Positions 1 through 8,348 of a DNA stretch of 64,000 bases are shown piece after piece (the stretch's first letter is position 1; every line of letters starts with the position of its first letter). Under the pieces are notes generated by a model. That model did no database searches. It had not been told where the DNA came from and saw nothing but the letters and a program-made list of their open reading frames with translations. Source of the stretch: Flammeovirga kamogawensis (GTDB lineage Bacteria; Bacteroidota; Bacteroidia; Cytophagales; Flammeovirgaceae); contig NZ_CP076129.1 of NCBI RefSeq assembly GCF_018736065.1, positions 248,001 through 312,000 of the forward strand, read 5' to 3'. The position numbers and the translations under genes were made by a program.

Positions 1-1
1 T

Positions 2-652
2 TTAGAGGCTGATTGGTGTATTGGTGAGTTAATGGCAACTTTAGAAGAGCAAGGTATTTTAGAAAACACTTTAATTATTTTCTCTTCAGATAACGGACCA
101 GTTTTAAACGATGGTTATTACGATGATGCAGTAGAAAAAATTGGTGACCATAAACCAGCAGGTCCATTTAGAGGTGGTAAATACAGTCTTTTTGAAGCTG
201 GAACACACGTGCCATTTATTACCTACTGGAAAGGACAAATTCAACCAGCAACTTCTGATGCTTTAGTTTGTCAAATGGATTTATTCTCTTCTATCGCAGA
301 TTTAGTTGGGAGTGATGTAAAAGGTCCTGATTCACAAGATTTATTACCTGCATTTTTAGGTAAATCAAAAGTTGGTAGAGAATCATTAATTTTAGAAGCA
401 ACAACTAGAACATCCTTAAGAAAAGGTGATTGGATTTTTATTCCTCCATATAAAGGACCAAAAATTAATAAGCATGTTAATATTGAATTAGGTAACTCTA
501 AAACGGTAGCACTTTATAATTTAAAGAACGATCCGTCTCAGCAACATAACGTAGCTAAAGAAAATCCTGAAATAGTAGCTCAAATGCTTAAAGAATTTGA
601 AACATTAAGAGGGAAAGGGTATAAGAACACGAAACAATTAGAATTAAAATAA
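2..652 (+). CDS. Sulfatase (S1 family), C-terminal part; gene starts left of window
   Basis: The reading frame is open from base 2 with no start, so this is the 3' end of a gene that begins outside the window; the ATG at 32 is internal. About 216 residues are visible. They carry late hallmarks of type I sulfatases: SSDNGP, then GGKYSLFEAGTHVPF, which holds a conserved substrate-site Lys and the G-x-x-VP turn, and a closing LYNLKNDPSQQHNVAKENPE, which matches the usual family ending. The catalytic Cys/Ser lies in the missing N-terminal half, so the formylglycine type cannot be checked. A terminator follows 20 bases after the stop. Together with the AraC regulator and beta-helix protein just downstream, it looks like the end of a sulfated-polysaccharide locus. 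The substrate is unknown. Confidence 0.9.
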   Translation, partial: LEADWCIGELMATLEEQGILENTLIIFSSDNGPVLNDGYYDDAVEKIGDHKPAGPFRGGKYSLFEAGTHVPFITYWKGQIQPATSDALVCQMDLFSSIADLVGSDVKGPDSQDLLPAFLGKSKVGRESLILEATTRTSLRKGDWIFIPPYKGPKINKHVNIELGNSKTVALYNLKNDPSQQHNVAKENPEIVAQMLKEFETLRGKGYKNTKQLELK

Positions 653-670
653 TTGTTCTCAATTCTAAAC

Positions 671-705
671 AAAAGGGAAGTCTATGAATTAGGCTTCCTT
701 TTTTA
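671..705 (+). terminator. Rho-independent terminator after partial sulfatase
   Basis: An imperfect stem AAGGGAAGtC / GGCTTCCTTTT around a loop of about 9 bases is followed by a run of T. It starts about 20 bases past the sulfatase stop. Confidence 0.7.
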
Positions 706-777
706 TTTTAAGTGATTTCCATCATCCTAATTCAATGATTTATACTAATTTAAATGTAAAGAATTATTAATAGTTTT

Positions 778-1116
778 ATGTACACTTATAAATCATTTAA
801 TTATAATATTATGGGCGATAACGGATTGTGTAACTTAATAAAGCAAGGAGCTACTTTAATTGATGTGAGAGAAAAAAAAGAATTCGACACTTTACATCTA
901 GCTGAAGCTGTAAATATTACTTTAAAAGACTTAATTACTACACCAGATGTGGTTTTAAATTTGAACTTACCTTTAATTGTTTGTAGTGAAAATGGTGACT
1001 CATCATTGAAAGCAAAACAATTTTTAAAAGAAAATATGAATATTAATGTTGTTGATGCTGGACCATGGAAAAACTTGTGTGATATGTCTTCTTCAACTGT
1101 AGATTACTTATTTTAA
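778..1116 (+). CDS. Single-domain rhodanese-like protein
   Basis: This 112-residue protein spans one rhodanese domain. The N-terminal CH2A-like stretch LIDVREKKEFDTLHLAEAVN is typical, and the active-site loop VCSENGDSS contains the expected Cys. PspE/GlpE-type rhodaneses of about 100 residues transfer sulfane sulfur from thiosulfate or persulfides to thiol acceptors. The loop reads CSENGDSS rather than the classical CxxGxR, so substrate preference cannot be read from it. There is no signal peptide, so it is predicted cytoplasmic. A second in-frame ATG at 811 could be the true start, because the domain begins around there; no ribosome binding site decides between them. It stands alone between two terminators. 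Sulfur or sulfite handling linked to sulfatases is possible but is inference. Confidence 0.8.
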   Translation: MYTYKSFNYNIMGDNGLCNLIKQGATLIDVREKKEFDTLHLAEAVNITLKDLITTPDVVLNLNLPLIVCSENGDSSLKAKQFLKENMNINVVDAGPWKNLCDMSSSTVDYLF

Positions 1117-1126
1117 AATATACATT

Positions 1127-1171
1127 AAAAACGCCTCATCAAATTATAGCAAATGATGAGGCGTTTTTTAT
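1127..1171 (+). terminator. Strong terminator after rhodanese gene
   Basis: A perfect 11-bp stem (ACGCCTCATCA / TGATGAGGCGT) with A-run on the left and T-run on the right, about 10 bases after the rhodanese stop. It could also serve the remnant reading leftward from 1561. Confidence 0.9.
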
Positions 1172-1183
1172 TATAAATAATAA

Positions 1184-1561
1184 TTAATTTACCTGAACTA
1201 AAGTAAGAATTCCATAGCTATTTTCTGCAGAAGATTGTGGCTGTAGGTTGTACTTATTATTATTTTGATTTAAACGGAGGCTTCCATTCATATCAAGTTG
1301 AATCACATATTTTACATTTGCAGCAACCTCTAAACCTTCTTCAACTCTAAATTCTAAACGAGGCTTAGTTACATGTAGGTCAACAGGGATATCATTACCT
1401 GTTTCTTTAACATAACTTTCTCCTGCCTTATCAAGGTCTAACTCAGCTACTTCTAAAGTACCAATAGGTAAAGTTTCTTCTGTCCAGATTAAAGTATCTG
1501 TGCTTTCAAAACTAAGTAAGTCTACTAAACATTCTGATAGAGTACGGGTTTGTATTAATAA
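1184..1561 (-). pseudogene. 5'-truncated lipoprotein gene fragment (DUF4382-like C-terminal region)
   Basis: On the minus strand a frame of about 125 codons is open from 1561 to a TAA at 1184-1186, with no ATG, GTG or lipoprotein signal at its upstream end, where an in-frame stop lies at 1562-1564. The translation is protein-like: it includes LPIGTLEVAELDLDKAGE, a stretch LEFRVEEGLEVAANVKYVIQ and an ending GILTLVQVN. The alternating beta pattern with a late YVIQLDMNGSL segment resembles the end of DUF4382 lipoproteins, which are common in this phylum; that assignment is from memory and weak. The most likely reading is a gene that lost its promoter and N-terminus, with the AraC gene region now abutting the break. 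Annotation pipelines requiring a standard start would miss it. Confidence 0.5.
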
Positions 1562-1659
1562 TTATTCTAATACATGATTTAATATTATTGATGAAAATAT
1601 TTTTGACTAAAATAATCATTGTTTGATATTGTACAAATAATAGCAAACTATACTTCATA

Positions 1660-2607
1660 ATGGTCAAATATCAATCAAAATCAGCCTATCCGTATAATCT
1701 TTATAAGGATTTTTCTAATGAGTTTAATGGTACATGGCAACCTCCTTTATTATCAGTTAATAATTTTTTTGGTACTATTAAAGCAACTGCATTTGAATAT
1801 AAAAATTCGTTTTGTGTAAGTTTAATTGAAGCAAGGTTTGATAGAACTATAAATGTAAAATTATTAGAATCAGATGAAAACATTATCACCATAAGAATTG
1901 GTTTAAAGGGAGACTGGTCTTATGATTCATTATTTTCTAAAGGAACTAACGATGGTATAAGCATTTATAACTCTGTCCAAGAATACACTATTATGTATCC
2001 TAAAAATGATACAGTAAAGTGGTTTGTAATTAGTTTTCCATCCAATTATTTCAATGAAGAAAATAACAGATATGGACTTGAATTAAATGAGCTATTTTCT
2101 AGTACACAACCATTATATTACTATCAAAATTTAGATTCAAAGATTGAATCATTAATAATGGATTGCTATAATGTAATAGACAATAAAGCACAAGCTCATT
2201 GTTTATTTTTGTCTAGAGCCTACGAGATCATTATGTTATTAAATCAACAATTGGTTTTAAAAAACGAAAAAACGAAATCTATTCATCCAGATGATTTAGA
2301 AAAAATGAGCGAGTTAAAATTAAAAATTATAAATGATTTATCTACTCCACCTATTATGTCAGAACTCTGTAAAGATGTCGGCATGAGTCCATCTAAATTA
2401 AACAGGGTTTTTAGAGAAGTATATAAAACATCAATTAACGCTATGTACAATGATTACCGTTTAAATGAGTTATATAATCAGATTAAACATTCATCAAAAA
2501 GTTTAAGTGATTTAAGTGATGAGTTAGGGTATACTAACCAGTCTTATATGAGTAGAAAATTTAAAAAGAAATACGGTATTTCACCTTCTTTAATTAGAAA
2601 TAATTAG
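1660..2607 (+). CDS. AraC-family transcriptional regulator
   Basis: The 315-residue protein ends in an AraC/XylS double helix-turn-helix domain (about residues 215-313). The first HTH is around MSELCKDVGMSPSKLNRVFR and the second around LSDLSDELGYTNQSYMSRKF, closing with the typical KKYGISPS. The first 200 residues are an effector or cupin-like region with no signal peptide or transmembrane segment, so it is a cytosolic one-component regulator. It is clearly related to the AraC protein encoded at 29000-29959: both share IHPDD/IHPSD, then ML/LK-rich helices and the same HTH layout. Both sit next to sulfatase genes, so it probably activates the adjacent polysaccharide genes in response to a sugar. 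The actual ligand is unknown. Confidence 0.9.
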   Translation: MVKYQSKSAYPYNLYKDFSNEFNGTWQPPLLSVNNFFGTIKATAFEYKNSFCVSLIEARFDRTINVKLLESDENIITIRIGLKGDWSYDSLFSKGTNDGISIYNSVQEYTIMYPKNDTVKWFVISFPSNYFNEENNRYGLELNELFSSTQPLYYYQNLDSKIESLIMDCYNVIDNKAQAHCLFLSRAYEIIMLLNQQLVLKNEKTKSIHPDDLEKMSELKLKIINDLSTPPIMSELCKDVGMSPSKLNRVFREVYKTSINAMYNDYRLNELYNQIKHSSKSLSDLSDELGYTNQSYMSRKFKKKYGISPSLIRNN

Positions 2608-2701
2608 TAAAGAAAGTAGTATTTTGATGTGTAGTATTGATTGAAATTTATTTTTTGTAAAAATAGTACTTGTTTTTGTTCTATTAAGCTTATAAAATAC
2701 A

Positions 2702-2716
2702 CTTATATCACTTTAT
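2702..2716 (+). repeat. 15-bp element CTTATATCACTTTAT upstream of beta-helix gene
   Basis: Identical to the minus-strand element at 32286-32300. It overlaps the proposed -7 box, and it is about 35 bases ahead of the start at 2751. Confidence 0.35.
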
Positions 2717-2721
2717 ATTTG
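2714..2721 (+). promoter_or_regulatory. Putative -7 promoter box (TATATTTG) for the beta-helix protein gene
   Basis: TATATTTG matches the Bacteroidota -7 consensus TAnnTTTG and lies 29 bases before the start at 2751. No good -33 TTG element is seen at the expected distance. Confidence 0.45.
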
Positions 2722-2750
2722 AGGCACGAACATTTTTTAATAATACTACA

Positions 2751-5168
2751 ATGATGAGATACTTAACAGTGACTATTGGTTTATTCTTGCTAGGAATGAA
2801 CTGTTTTGCCAATAAAATACAATTTGAAAATAATTTTAATAATTATTCATCAGATGCTTCAATAACTGAAACAGGTTTTAAAATTCAATATAACAAAAGT
2901 TATAAAGGAGAGGTCAACGGAAAAGTTGTTAAAGAAAACGCCAATGGTTTCTTGAAATTAGTGACTACAACTAATGGAGCAGCTAATATACAGTTACTTA
3001 AGAATATACAAGTACTGCCTAATACTGAGTACGAATTCACTTTAAAAACAAGATCCAAATTAAAAAGATACATTGCTGTTAGAGATAATAAAAACACTAC
3101 TACACTAGTGAAAACGGATTTATTTCAATCAGAAAATGAAAATGAATGGGTAACAACAACAGTTTCTTTTAACTCGGGAAGTAATTCTCAAATCAAGTTA
3201 GTTGTTTATCAAAACTGGTCTGGAACTTTAGCAGTGGATGACTATGAGCTAATTATTAAAAGTGCAAATAAAACAGCTACAGCTAACGTAGCTCCTAGAA
3301 ATTATTATTTAAGTAGTACAAAAGGAAGTGATAAAAATAGCGGTAAGAAAACATCTCCTTGGAAATCATTAGAAAAAATTTCTAAAACAAAATTACACCC
3401 TGGAGATACTATTTTCTTTAATAAGGGTGATAGGTTTGATGGTCACTTTGTAGTTAATGGTTCTGGTAACATTAAACAACCAATTGTAATTTCGTCTTAT
3501 GGAAGAGGTGCTTTACCTATTATTACGGGTGAAGTAGGAGAGAAAAATGGTGGTGATTACAGAGAGGCAATTCTAGTACAGAATAATGACCATATTTACT
3601 TTGAGAAAATTGAAGTGCATAACAATAGAAAAAGTAATAGAAAAGGAGCACGAGAGCAAGATGCCTATGGCATTTTAATTTTTAATACAAATAAAACTAC
3701 TATGGAAGATTTTAGTTTCGATAAAGTAGTTTTTAGGAATGTTTATGCGCCCAAACCTGTTCTAAAGGAAAAAGGAGAGCAAGCATTTAATAATCTTGAG
3801 GTATCTGCTATAACGTTTTTAACCAATAGAAATGCAGAAGGAGATGTAAAGCAAATTCGTGATGTTGTTATGCAAAATTGCTATTTTGAGAATTTACAGA
3901 GATTAGGTGTACATATAAAGCATAAAGGAGCGGCAAAAGGTTTTGGAACTGAAAAAAGTAATTCTAATGTCAATTTTGTATTCAGAAATAATGAATTTCA
4001 TCATACAGGAGGTACTTGTATTTTACCTATTAGAACATATAACTGTTTAATTGAGGGAAATATATTTAATTACCCTGGCGATAATTCTGATCCAAGAATG
4101 GCTGCTAGAGGTAGTGCCGTTTGGACTTGGAGATGTGTAAATACAGTTATTCAATACAATCAGTGTTTACATATTCGTGGTTATTTAGATTCTCATGGCG
4201 TACATATTGACCATGAAAACTTAAATACCTTTATTCAATATAATTATATGGAAGATTGTGAAGGAGGGTTTGTTGAAATTCTTGGTGGTAACATGAATTC
4301 AGTATATAGATATAATGTTTCGGTAAACGATGGGTGGAGAAAAAATCCAAAATGGAAGACAAGTAACCATACAATTTGGTTAAACAGTAAAACGCCTGGT
4401 GGACATCATTTACCGGATAATAATTACATCTACAACAACACCATTTATATGGATTCTGCCTACGCAACTTCTATTGATATGAAAGGCATGAACTCTTATG
4501 TTTATAATAATCTTTTTTATGTCAATAAGGGGAGTATTGGTACAAAACAAGTATTAATTGAAGACAATGGAGGGGAAATTTTTATAAGTAATAACTACTA
4601 TCATGGAGATGTTGCTTATAAATTTACTTCTCAAGATCGAAAGTCTATTAAAGGTAAAGTGAATTTTTTAAATGCTGATAATGGTTCTAGAGATGGATTT
4701 ATTACAGAAGGAGGTAGCTCTATTATTAATGCAGGTATTAATAAACCAGGTCCAATTTTACCAGTAGCCGGAACAGGTATTTTTAAATATGTTTCAAGTC
4801 AACCACGTATTGATTTTTATGGTAATCCTATTAATCCAAATGATCCAACGCCTAATATTGGTGCATGCAACTTAAAAATGAAGGCAGGTGAAAAGATGAA
4901 TACTTCTGCAATTAAGTTAACACGTTCTGAAGAAGTAGGTGTCTATGATTTTAATGTTCATATGGATAGTCAAGTTTTATCAATTGAAGTGAATGCTTCT
5001 ATCCAGAATTGTTCGGTAGAAATTTTTGACAAATATGGTAGAATTAGAAAGTACGTGGTAGAAGATGATACTAAAACAATTGCATTACCTCTGCTTACTG
5101 GAAAATGTTACGTTAGAGTAAATTACAATGGCTATATAGTTACAAAAGCGATTAATGTAGCTGGATAA
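2751..5168 (+). CDS. Secreted right-handed beta-helix protein with jelly-roll N-domain and T9SS sorting domain (candidate polysaccharide lyase/hydrolase)
   Basis: The protein has 805 residues and a signal peptide of about 20 residues ending near MNCFA-NK. Residues 21-175 look like a carbohydrate-binding-type jelly roll (ATxNIQLLKNIQV, then a VDDYELII strand). From residue 183 a DUF1565-like opening (RNYYLSSTKGSDKNSG, SPWKSLEKI, GDTIFFNKGD) leads into a long right-handed parallel beta-helix with repeated Asn-rich turns, to about residue 700. The last 80 residues resemble a T9SS type A sorting domain (VEIFDKYGRIRK, then LLTGKCYVRVNYNG), so it is expected to be exported and anchored on the cell surface. 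Beta-helix enzymes of this kind include alginate/heparinase-like lyases and carrageenases, but I see no motif that fixes the family. It is likely co-regulated with the AraC gene upstream. Confidence 0.85.
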   Translation: MMRYLTVTIGLFLLGMNCFANKIQFENNFNNYSSDASITETGFKIQYNKSYKGEVNGKVVKENANGFLKLVTTTNGAANIQLLKNIQVLPNTEYEFTLKTRSKLKRYIAVRDNKNTTTLVKTDLFQSENENEWVTTTVSFNSGSNSQIKLVVYQNWSGTLAVDDYELIIKSANKTATANVAPRNYYLSSTKGSDKNSGKKTSPWKSLEKISKTKLHPGDTIFFNKGDRFDGHFVVNGSGNIKQPIVISSYGRGALPIITGEVGEKNGGDYREAILVQNNDHIYFEKIEVHNNRKSNRKGAREQDAYGILIFNTNKTTMEDFSFDKVVFRNVYAPKPVLKEKGEQAFNNLEVSAITFLTNRNAEGDVKQIRDVVMQNCYFENLQRLGVHIKHKGAAKGFGTEKSNSNVNFVFRNNEFHHTGGTCILPIRTYNCLIEGNIFNYPGDNSDPRMAARGSAVWTWRCVNTVIQYNQCLHIRGYLDSHGVHIDHENLNTFIQYNYMEDCEGGFVEILGGNMNSVYRYNVSVNDGWRKNPKWKTSNHTIWLNSKTPGGHHLPDNNYIYNNTIYMDSAYATSIDMKGMNSYVYNNLFYVNKGSIGTKQVLIEDNGGEIFISNNYYHGDVAYKFTSQDRKSIKGKVNFLNADNGSRDGFITEGGSSIINAGINKPGPILPVAGTGIFKYVSSQPRIDFYGNPINPNDPTPNIGACNLKMKAGEKMNTSAIKLTRSEEVGVYDFNVHMDSQVLSIEVNASIQNCSVEIFDKYGRIRKYVVEDDTKTIALPLLTGKCYVRVNYNGYIVTKAINVAG

Positions 5169-5180
5169 AGTAGTAAATAG

Positions 5181-5230
5181 AACAAAAAAACGGGTAAGAT
5201 TATTTAATAATAGTCTCACCCGTTTTTTTA
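5181..5230. terminator. Bidirectional terminator between convergent genes
   Basis: AAACGGGTaAGA pairs with TCTcACCCGTTT across a 14-base loop, with an A-run left and T-run right. It serves the beta-helix gene (plus) and the Dabb gene (minus), which converge here. Confidence 0.85.
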
Positions 5231-5244
5231 TAGTATCAATAGTT

Positions 5245-5544
5245 TTAGAAATCTACGATCTCTTCTGCAATCATAACGCTCTGTATGTATGCTACCACTT
5301 CATCGTGTTCTTTGTAAGTGATGTACTTAAGAAAATCCTCTTTAGTATTAAATGTAATGTACATTCCAACATCAAAAAAAGAAGCCCCATAGTCACCAAT
5401 ATTTACACCTACATCAAGTTTTACAATTTCAGGTATAAAATCTTTTAGGCTTTCAACTTTTTCCTTTACAATATTAGAAAGTTCAGTTTTAGAAGTACCC
5501 TCAACTTCTTCTTTCAATTTCCATAATACAATGTGCTTATACAT
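5245..5544 (-). CDS. Dabb (stress-responsive A/B barrel) domain protein
   Basis: A 99-residue protein that is a single dimeric alpha/beta-barrel (Dabb) domain: it begins MYKHIVLWKLKEE with the conserved His4, has a central FFDVGMYITFNTKEDFLKYI strand-helix unit, and the closing YKEHDEVVAYIQ helix typical of the family. Members are small cytosolic homodimers, some stress-induced and some acting in ring cyclisation or cleavage. No catalytic assignment is possible here. It is monocistronic, convergent with the beta-helix gene, and shares its terminator. Confidence 0.85.
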   Translation of the reverse strand: MYKHIVLWKLKEEVEGTSKTELSNIVKEKVESLKDFIPEIVKLDVGVNIGDYGASFFDVGMYITFNTKEDFLKYITYKEHDEVVAYIQSVMIAEEIVDF

Positions 5545-5774
5545 AGTCTATTATAAGTGGTTAAATAATCAAAGATACACCTATAGGTTATGCAATACTT
5601 ACACTATTAATACCAATAGCAGTACACAATTTACTTTATTTGAATAAATCAATAATTTCAAATAATGGTTGATGTCATACTAAATATTTAAACGTAATAA
5701 CATTCTTAACGAGAATGTAACATAGCATAAATTATAATTAATATTTAATTCAATATTAAACAATTAACGGAGTG

Positions 5775-5782
5775 TACATTTG
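5775..5782 (+). promoter_or_regulatory. Putative -7 promoter box (TACATTTG) for the TonB receptor operon
   Basis: TACATTTG fits the Bacteroidota TAnnTTTG consensus and is 45 bases ahead of the receptor start at 5828. It would give an untranslated leader of about 40 bases. Confidence 0.5.
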
Positions 5783-5827
5783 TGGTATTATATGTTTAAA
5801 GAAGGAATATTAATTATATAGTTTATA

Positions 5828-8338
5828 ATGAGTTACTTAAAAAGTTATGTATTCAGTTTTAGTTGCTTAGTGTTGTTGTTTTGTATAAATGAAGTAAAAG
5901 CTCAAACTAAATCAGACACTTTGAACAATACAAATGTGCAACCTGTATATAAATACAATACAAAACAATTGAGTCAAAAAGGTGGAGTAGTTAGCACATT
6001 AGCCTTACAACAGGGTTCTCTAATTAATAGTAAAGCTCAATTACAATACAGAGGTTTATCACCAAGGTATAATGCGGTTTATATAGATGGTATTCTTGCG
6101 CCGAGTACTGAAACAAGTACAAAAGCTTTTTCATTTAACAGATTACCTTCAAGTTTTGTGAATTCAATTAATGTATATACAAATGGAACAGCTGGGGTAT
6201 CAGGTGAATTTGCTGGGGCTGCTATAGATATCCATACTAAAGCAACTGTAAATAAAAATTTTAATACTTTTTCGGTTAATCTTGTTTTCTTACCCTATAC
6301 AACTGGACAAGATTTCTATACACCTCAAAATTATGGAGGTGCTGCAGATTTTTTTGGAGTTGGTGTAGAAAAAAGAAATTTTTCTGATGATATAGCTTCT
6401 CCAGATGAATTACAAAATATGTCGAGGAATGAAGCTGCCTTAGAAGCACAGAAATTAGAGAATGTTTGGGGAGTGAATAAATCAAAAGCTTTACCAAATA
6501 TGGGGTTGTCTTATATAATGGGAAGAGACTTAGGTGGTAATAGGGTAAAAGTTTCTACTGTCAATGGTTTTACATTTAATAAATCCTCTAAAACATATTA
6601 TGGTGATAGATATGGCTATACAGGTTATACTACAGATGATAACGGTACTGTAACAGGTTCTAAGACTAAATATTATAATGATAACTATACTTACAACCAG
6701 ACTACAAGTACAAATTTAGTTTCAAATTGGAATTTTGAATTTAGCCCAAAATCAAATATTACGTTTTCTAATTATTACTCTCATACAGCTAATAATATGT
6801 TCTCTGTTAGATATGGTTTAGATTATGATAACCAATATGAAAGGGTAGCTTATGCAACAGATTATATTGCTAAATCAATGTATTTAAGTCGTGTAAATGG
6901 ACATCATGTTCTAGGAGCAGATGAACAAACTACATTAGATTGGGCTGCAGGGTATTCGCACACTACAAGAAAAGAACCTGATTATAGAGTTGCAGCAGCA
7001 CAACGTTTACTAGGAACAACAGAAGATTTCTATTTATTAATTCCAAGAAGTTCTAAAGCAGATGCTGGAAGTAGGTATGCATCTGTTTTAAAAGAAAATA
7101 CGTATTCTGGAAGGGTTGATTTTACAAGAAACTTATCTGGTAACGACAATGGAATAGTACTTAAAGCAGGTGTTTATTCAGAATATTCAGCACGAGGTTT
7201 TAATAGTAGACTAACTTCATTTGCACAAGATGATAACACAGATTATGAATTAAGATATCCTTCAGCAAGTGAAATAGGTAGTATTTTTGAGTCTGAGAAC
7301 TTTGGTGAAAATGGCTATTACATGATAGACGGTACAAGGCCTACGGATACGTACACCGCTGATAGTAAATTATTGGCTGAATATGTAGGTTTAGAATTAC
7401 CTGTAGCATATAAAAGTAAAATTGGTGTAGGAGTAAGGGTAGAATCTTTCAATCAAACATTAGTTTGCGATACTGTTAATGTCAACAATCAAAGCACAGA
7501 TGTATTGCCTTATCTAAATTATGTAAAAGCAGACGATAAAGGTGGTGTTTTAAAGATGTCATACGCTAAATCAATAAATAGACCAGCATTTAGAGAATTA
7601 GCTCCTTTTACCTATTACGATTTTGAATGGAGAACAGATATAGCAGGTAACTCAGAATTAGAAAATACAGAAATTCAGAACATTGATTTTAGTTATTCAA
7701 AACAGTTTATACATGGTTTAAAGGTAAGTGGTTCTTTATTTTATAAATACATGAATAACCCAATTGAAAAGGCCTATAAAATACGATCTGAAAGCCCAAT
7801 GTTTACGTACGAGAATTCCGAATCGGCTCAATTGGCTGGGGTATCTTTAGAAGTAACAACACCTTTAAGTGCAAATAAACATCATTGGTTAAATAAAGTC
7901 CATGTAATGGTTAATGCATCTTATATCTATTCTCAGGTACAACTGAGCGAAGAATCTCAAGAGGCTACATCTACAAGAGCATTACAAGGGCAAGCCCCTT
8001 ATATTATAAATGCAGCTATTAGTTATAAACACAAAGATTTGCTTTTTGCGGTAATGTATAATACGCAAGGTAAGAGTTTGTATACAGTTGGAGATGGACA
8101 AGAAACGTATCCTTGGTACTTAATGCCAACACATAATTTAGGCTTTATGGTTAAGAAAACTATGACAAAGAAATTAGACCTTTCGTTTAAGGCTGCAAAC
8201 ATTTTAAACGCTAAAGCAACTTTTTATGAAGATGGTAATATGGATGGTGAAATCGACCTAGGTAATGGAAGTGATAAGTTAATTAGAGAAGTACAAGTTG
8301 GCCCATCGTTTACTTTTGGTTTAAGTGTGAAATTCTAA
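5828..8338 (+). CDS. TonB-dependent outer-membrane receptor
   Basis: The protein has 836 residues with a signal peptide ending around VKAQ-TK (residue 26). A short plug region (about 40-150) contains QYRGLSPRYNAVYIDGILAP and SVNSINVYTNGTAGVSGEFAGAAIDI-like sequence, the usual energy-coupled gate. The remainder alternates as a 22-strand barrel and ends VGPSFTFGLSVKF with the C-terminal Phe used for outer-membrane insertion. Unlike SusC proteins it has no N-terminal carboxypeptidase-regulatory-like domain. The lipoprotein gene that follows after only 10 bases belongs to a family often seen with such receptors, so the two probably form a surface uptake complex. The substrate is unknown; a metal complex, phosphorus compound or peptide are all possible. 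Confidence 0.88.
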   Translation: MSYLKSYVFSFSCLVLLFCINEVKAQTKSDTLNNTNVQPVYKYNTKQLSQKGGVVSTLALQQGSLINSKAQLQYRGLSPRYNAVYIDGILAPSTETSTKAFSFNRLPSSFVNSINVYTNGTAGVSGEFAGAAIDIHTKATVNKNFNTFSVNLVFLPYTTGQDFYTPQNYGGAADFFGVGVEKRNFSDDIASPDELQNMSRNEAALEAQKLENVWGVNKSKALPNMGLSYIMGRDLGGNRVKVSTVNGFTFNKSSKTYYGDRYGYTGYTTDDNGTVTGSKTKYYNDNYTYNQTTSTNLVSNWNFEFSPKSNITFSNYYSHTANNMFSVRYGLDYDNQYERVAYATDYIAKSMYLSRVNGHHVLGADEQTTLDWAAGYSHTTRKEPDYRVAAAQRLLGTTEDFYLLIPRSSKADAGSRYASVLKENTYSGRVDFTRNLSGNDNGIVLKAGVYSEYSARGFNSRLTSFAQDDNTDYELRYPSASEIGSIFESENFGENGYYMIDGTRPTDTYTADSKLLAEYVGLELPVAYKSKIGVGVRVESFNQTLVCDTVNVNNQSTDVLPYLNYVKADDKGGVLKMSYAKSINRPAFRELAPFTYYDFEWRTDIAGNSELENTEIQNIDFSYSKQFIHGLKVSGSLFYKYMNNPIEKAYKIRSESPMFTYENSESAQLAGVSLEVTTPLSANKHHWLNKVHVMVNASYIYSQVQLSEESQEATSTRALQGQAPYIINAAISYKHKDLLFAVMYNTQGKSLYTVGDGQETYPWYLMPTHNLGFMVKKTMTKKLDLSFKAANILNAKATFYEDGNMDGEIDLGNGSDKLIREVQVGPSFTFGLSVKF

Positions 8339-8348
8339 ATCTATTAAA

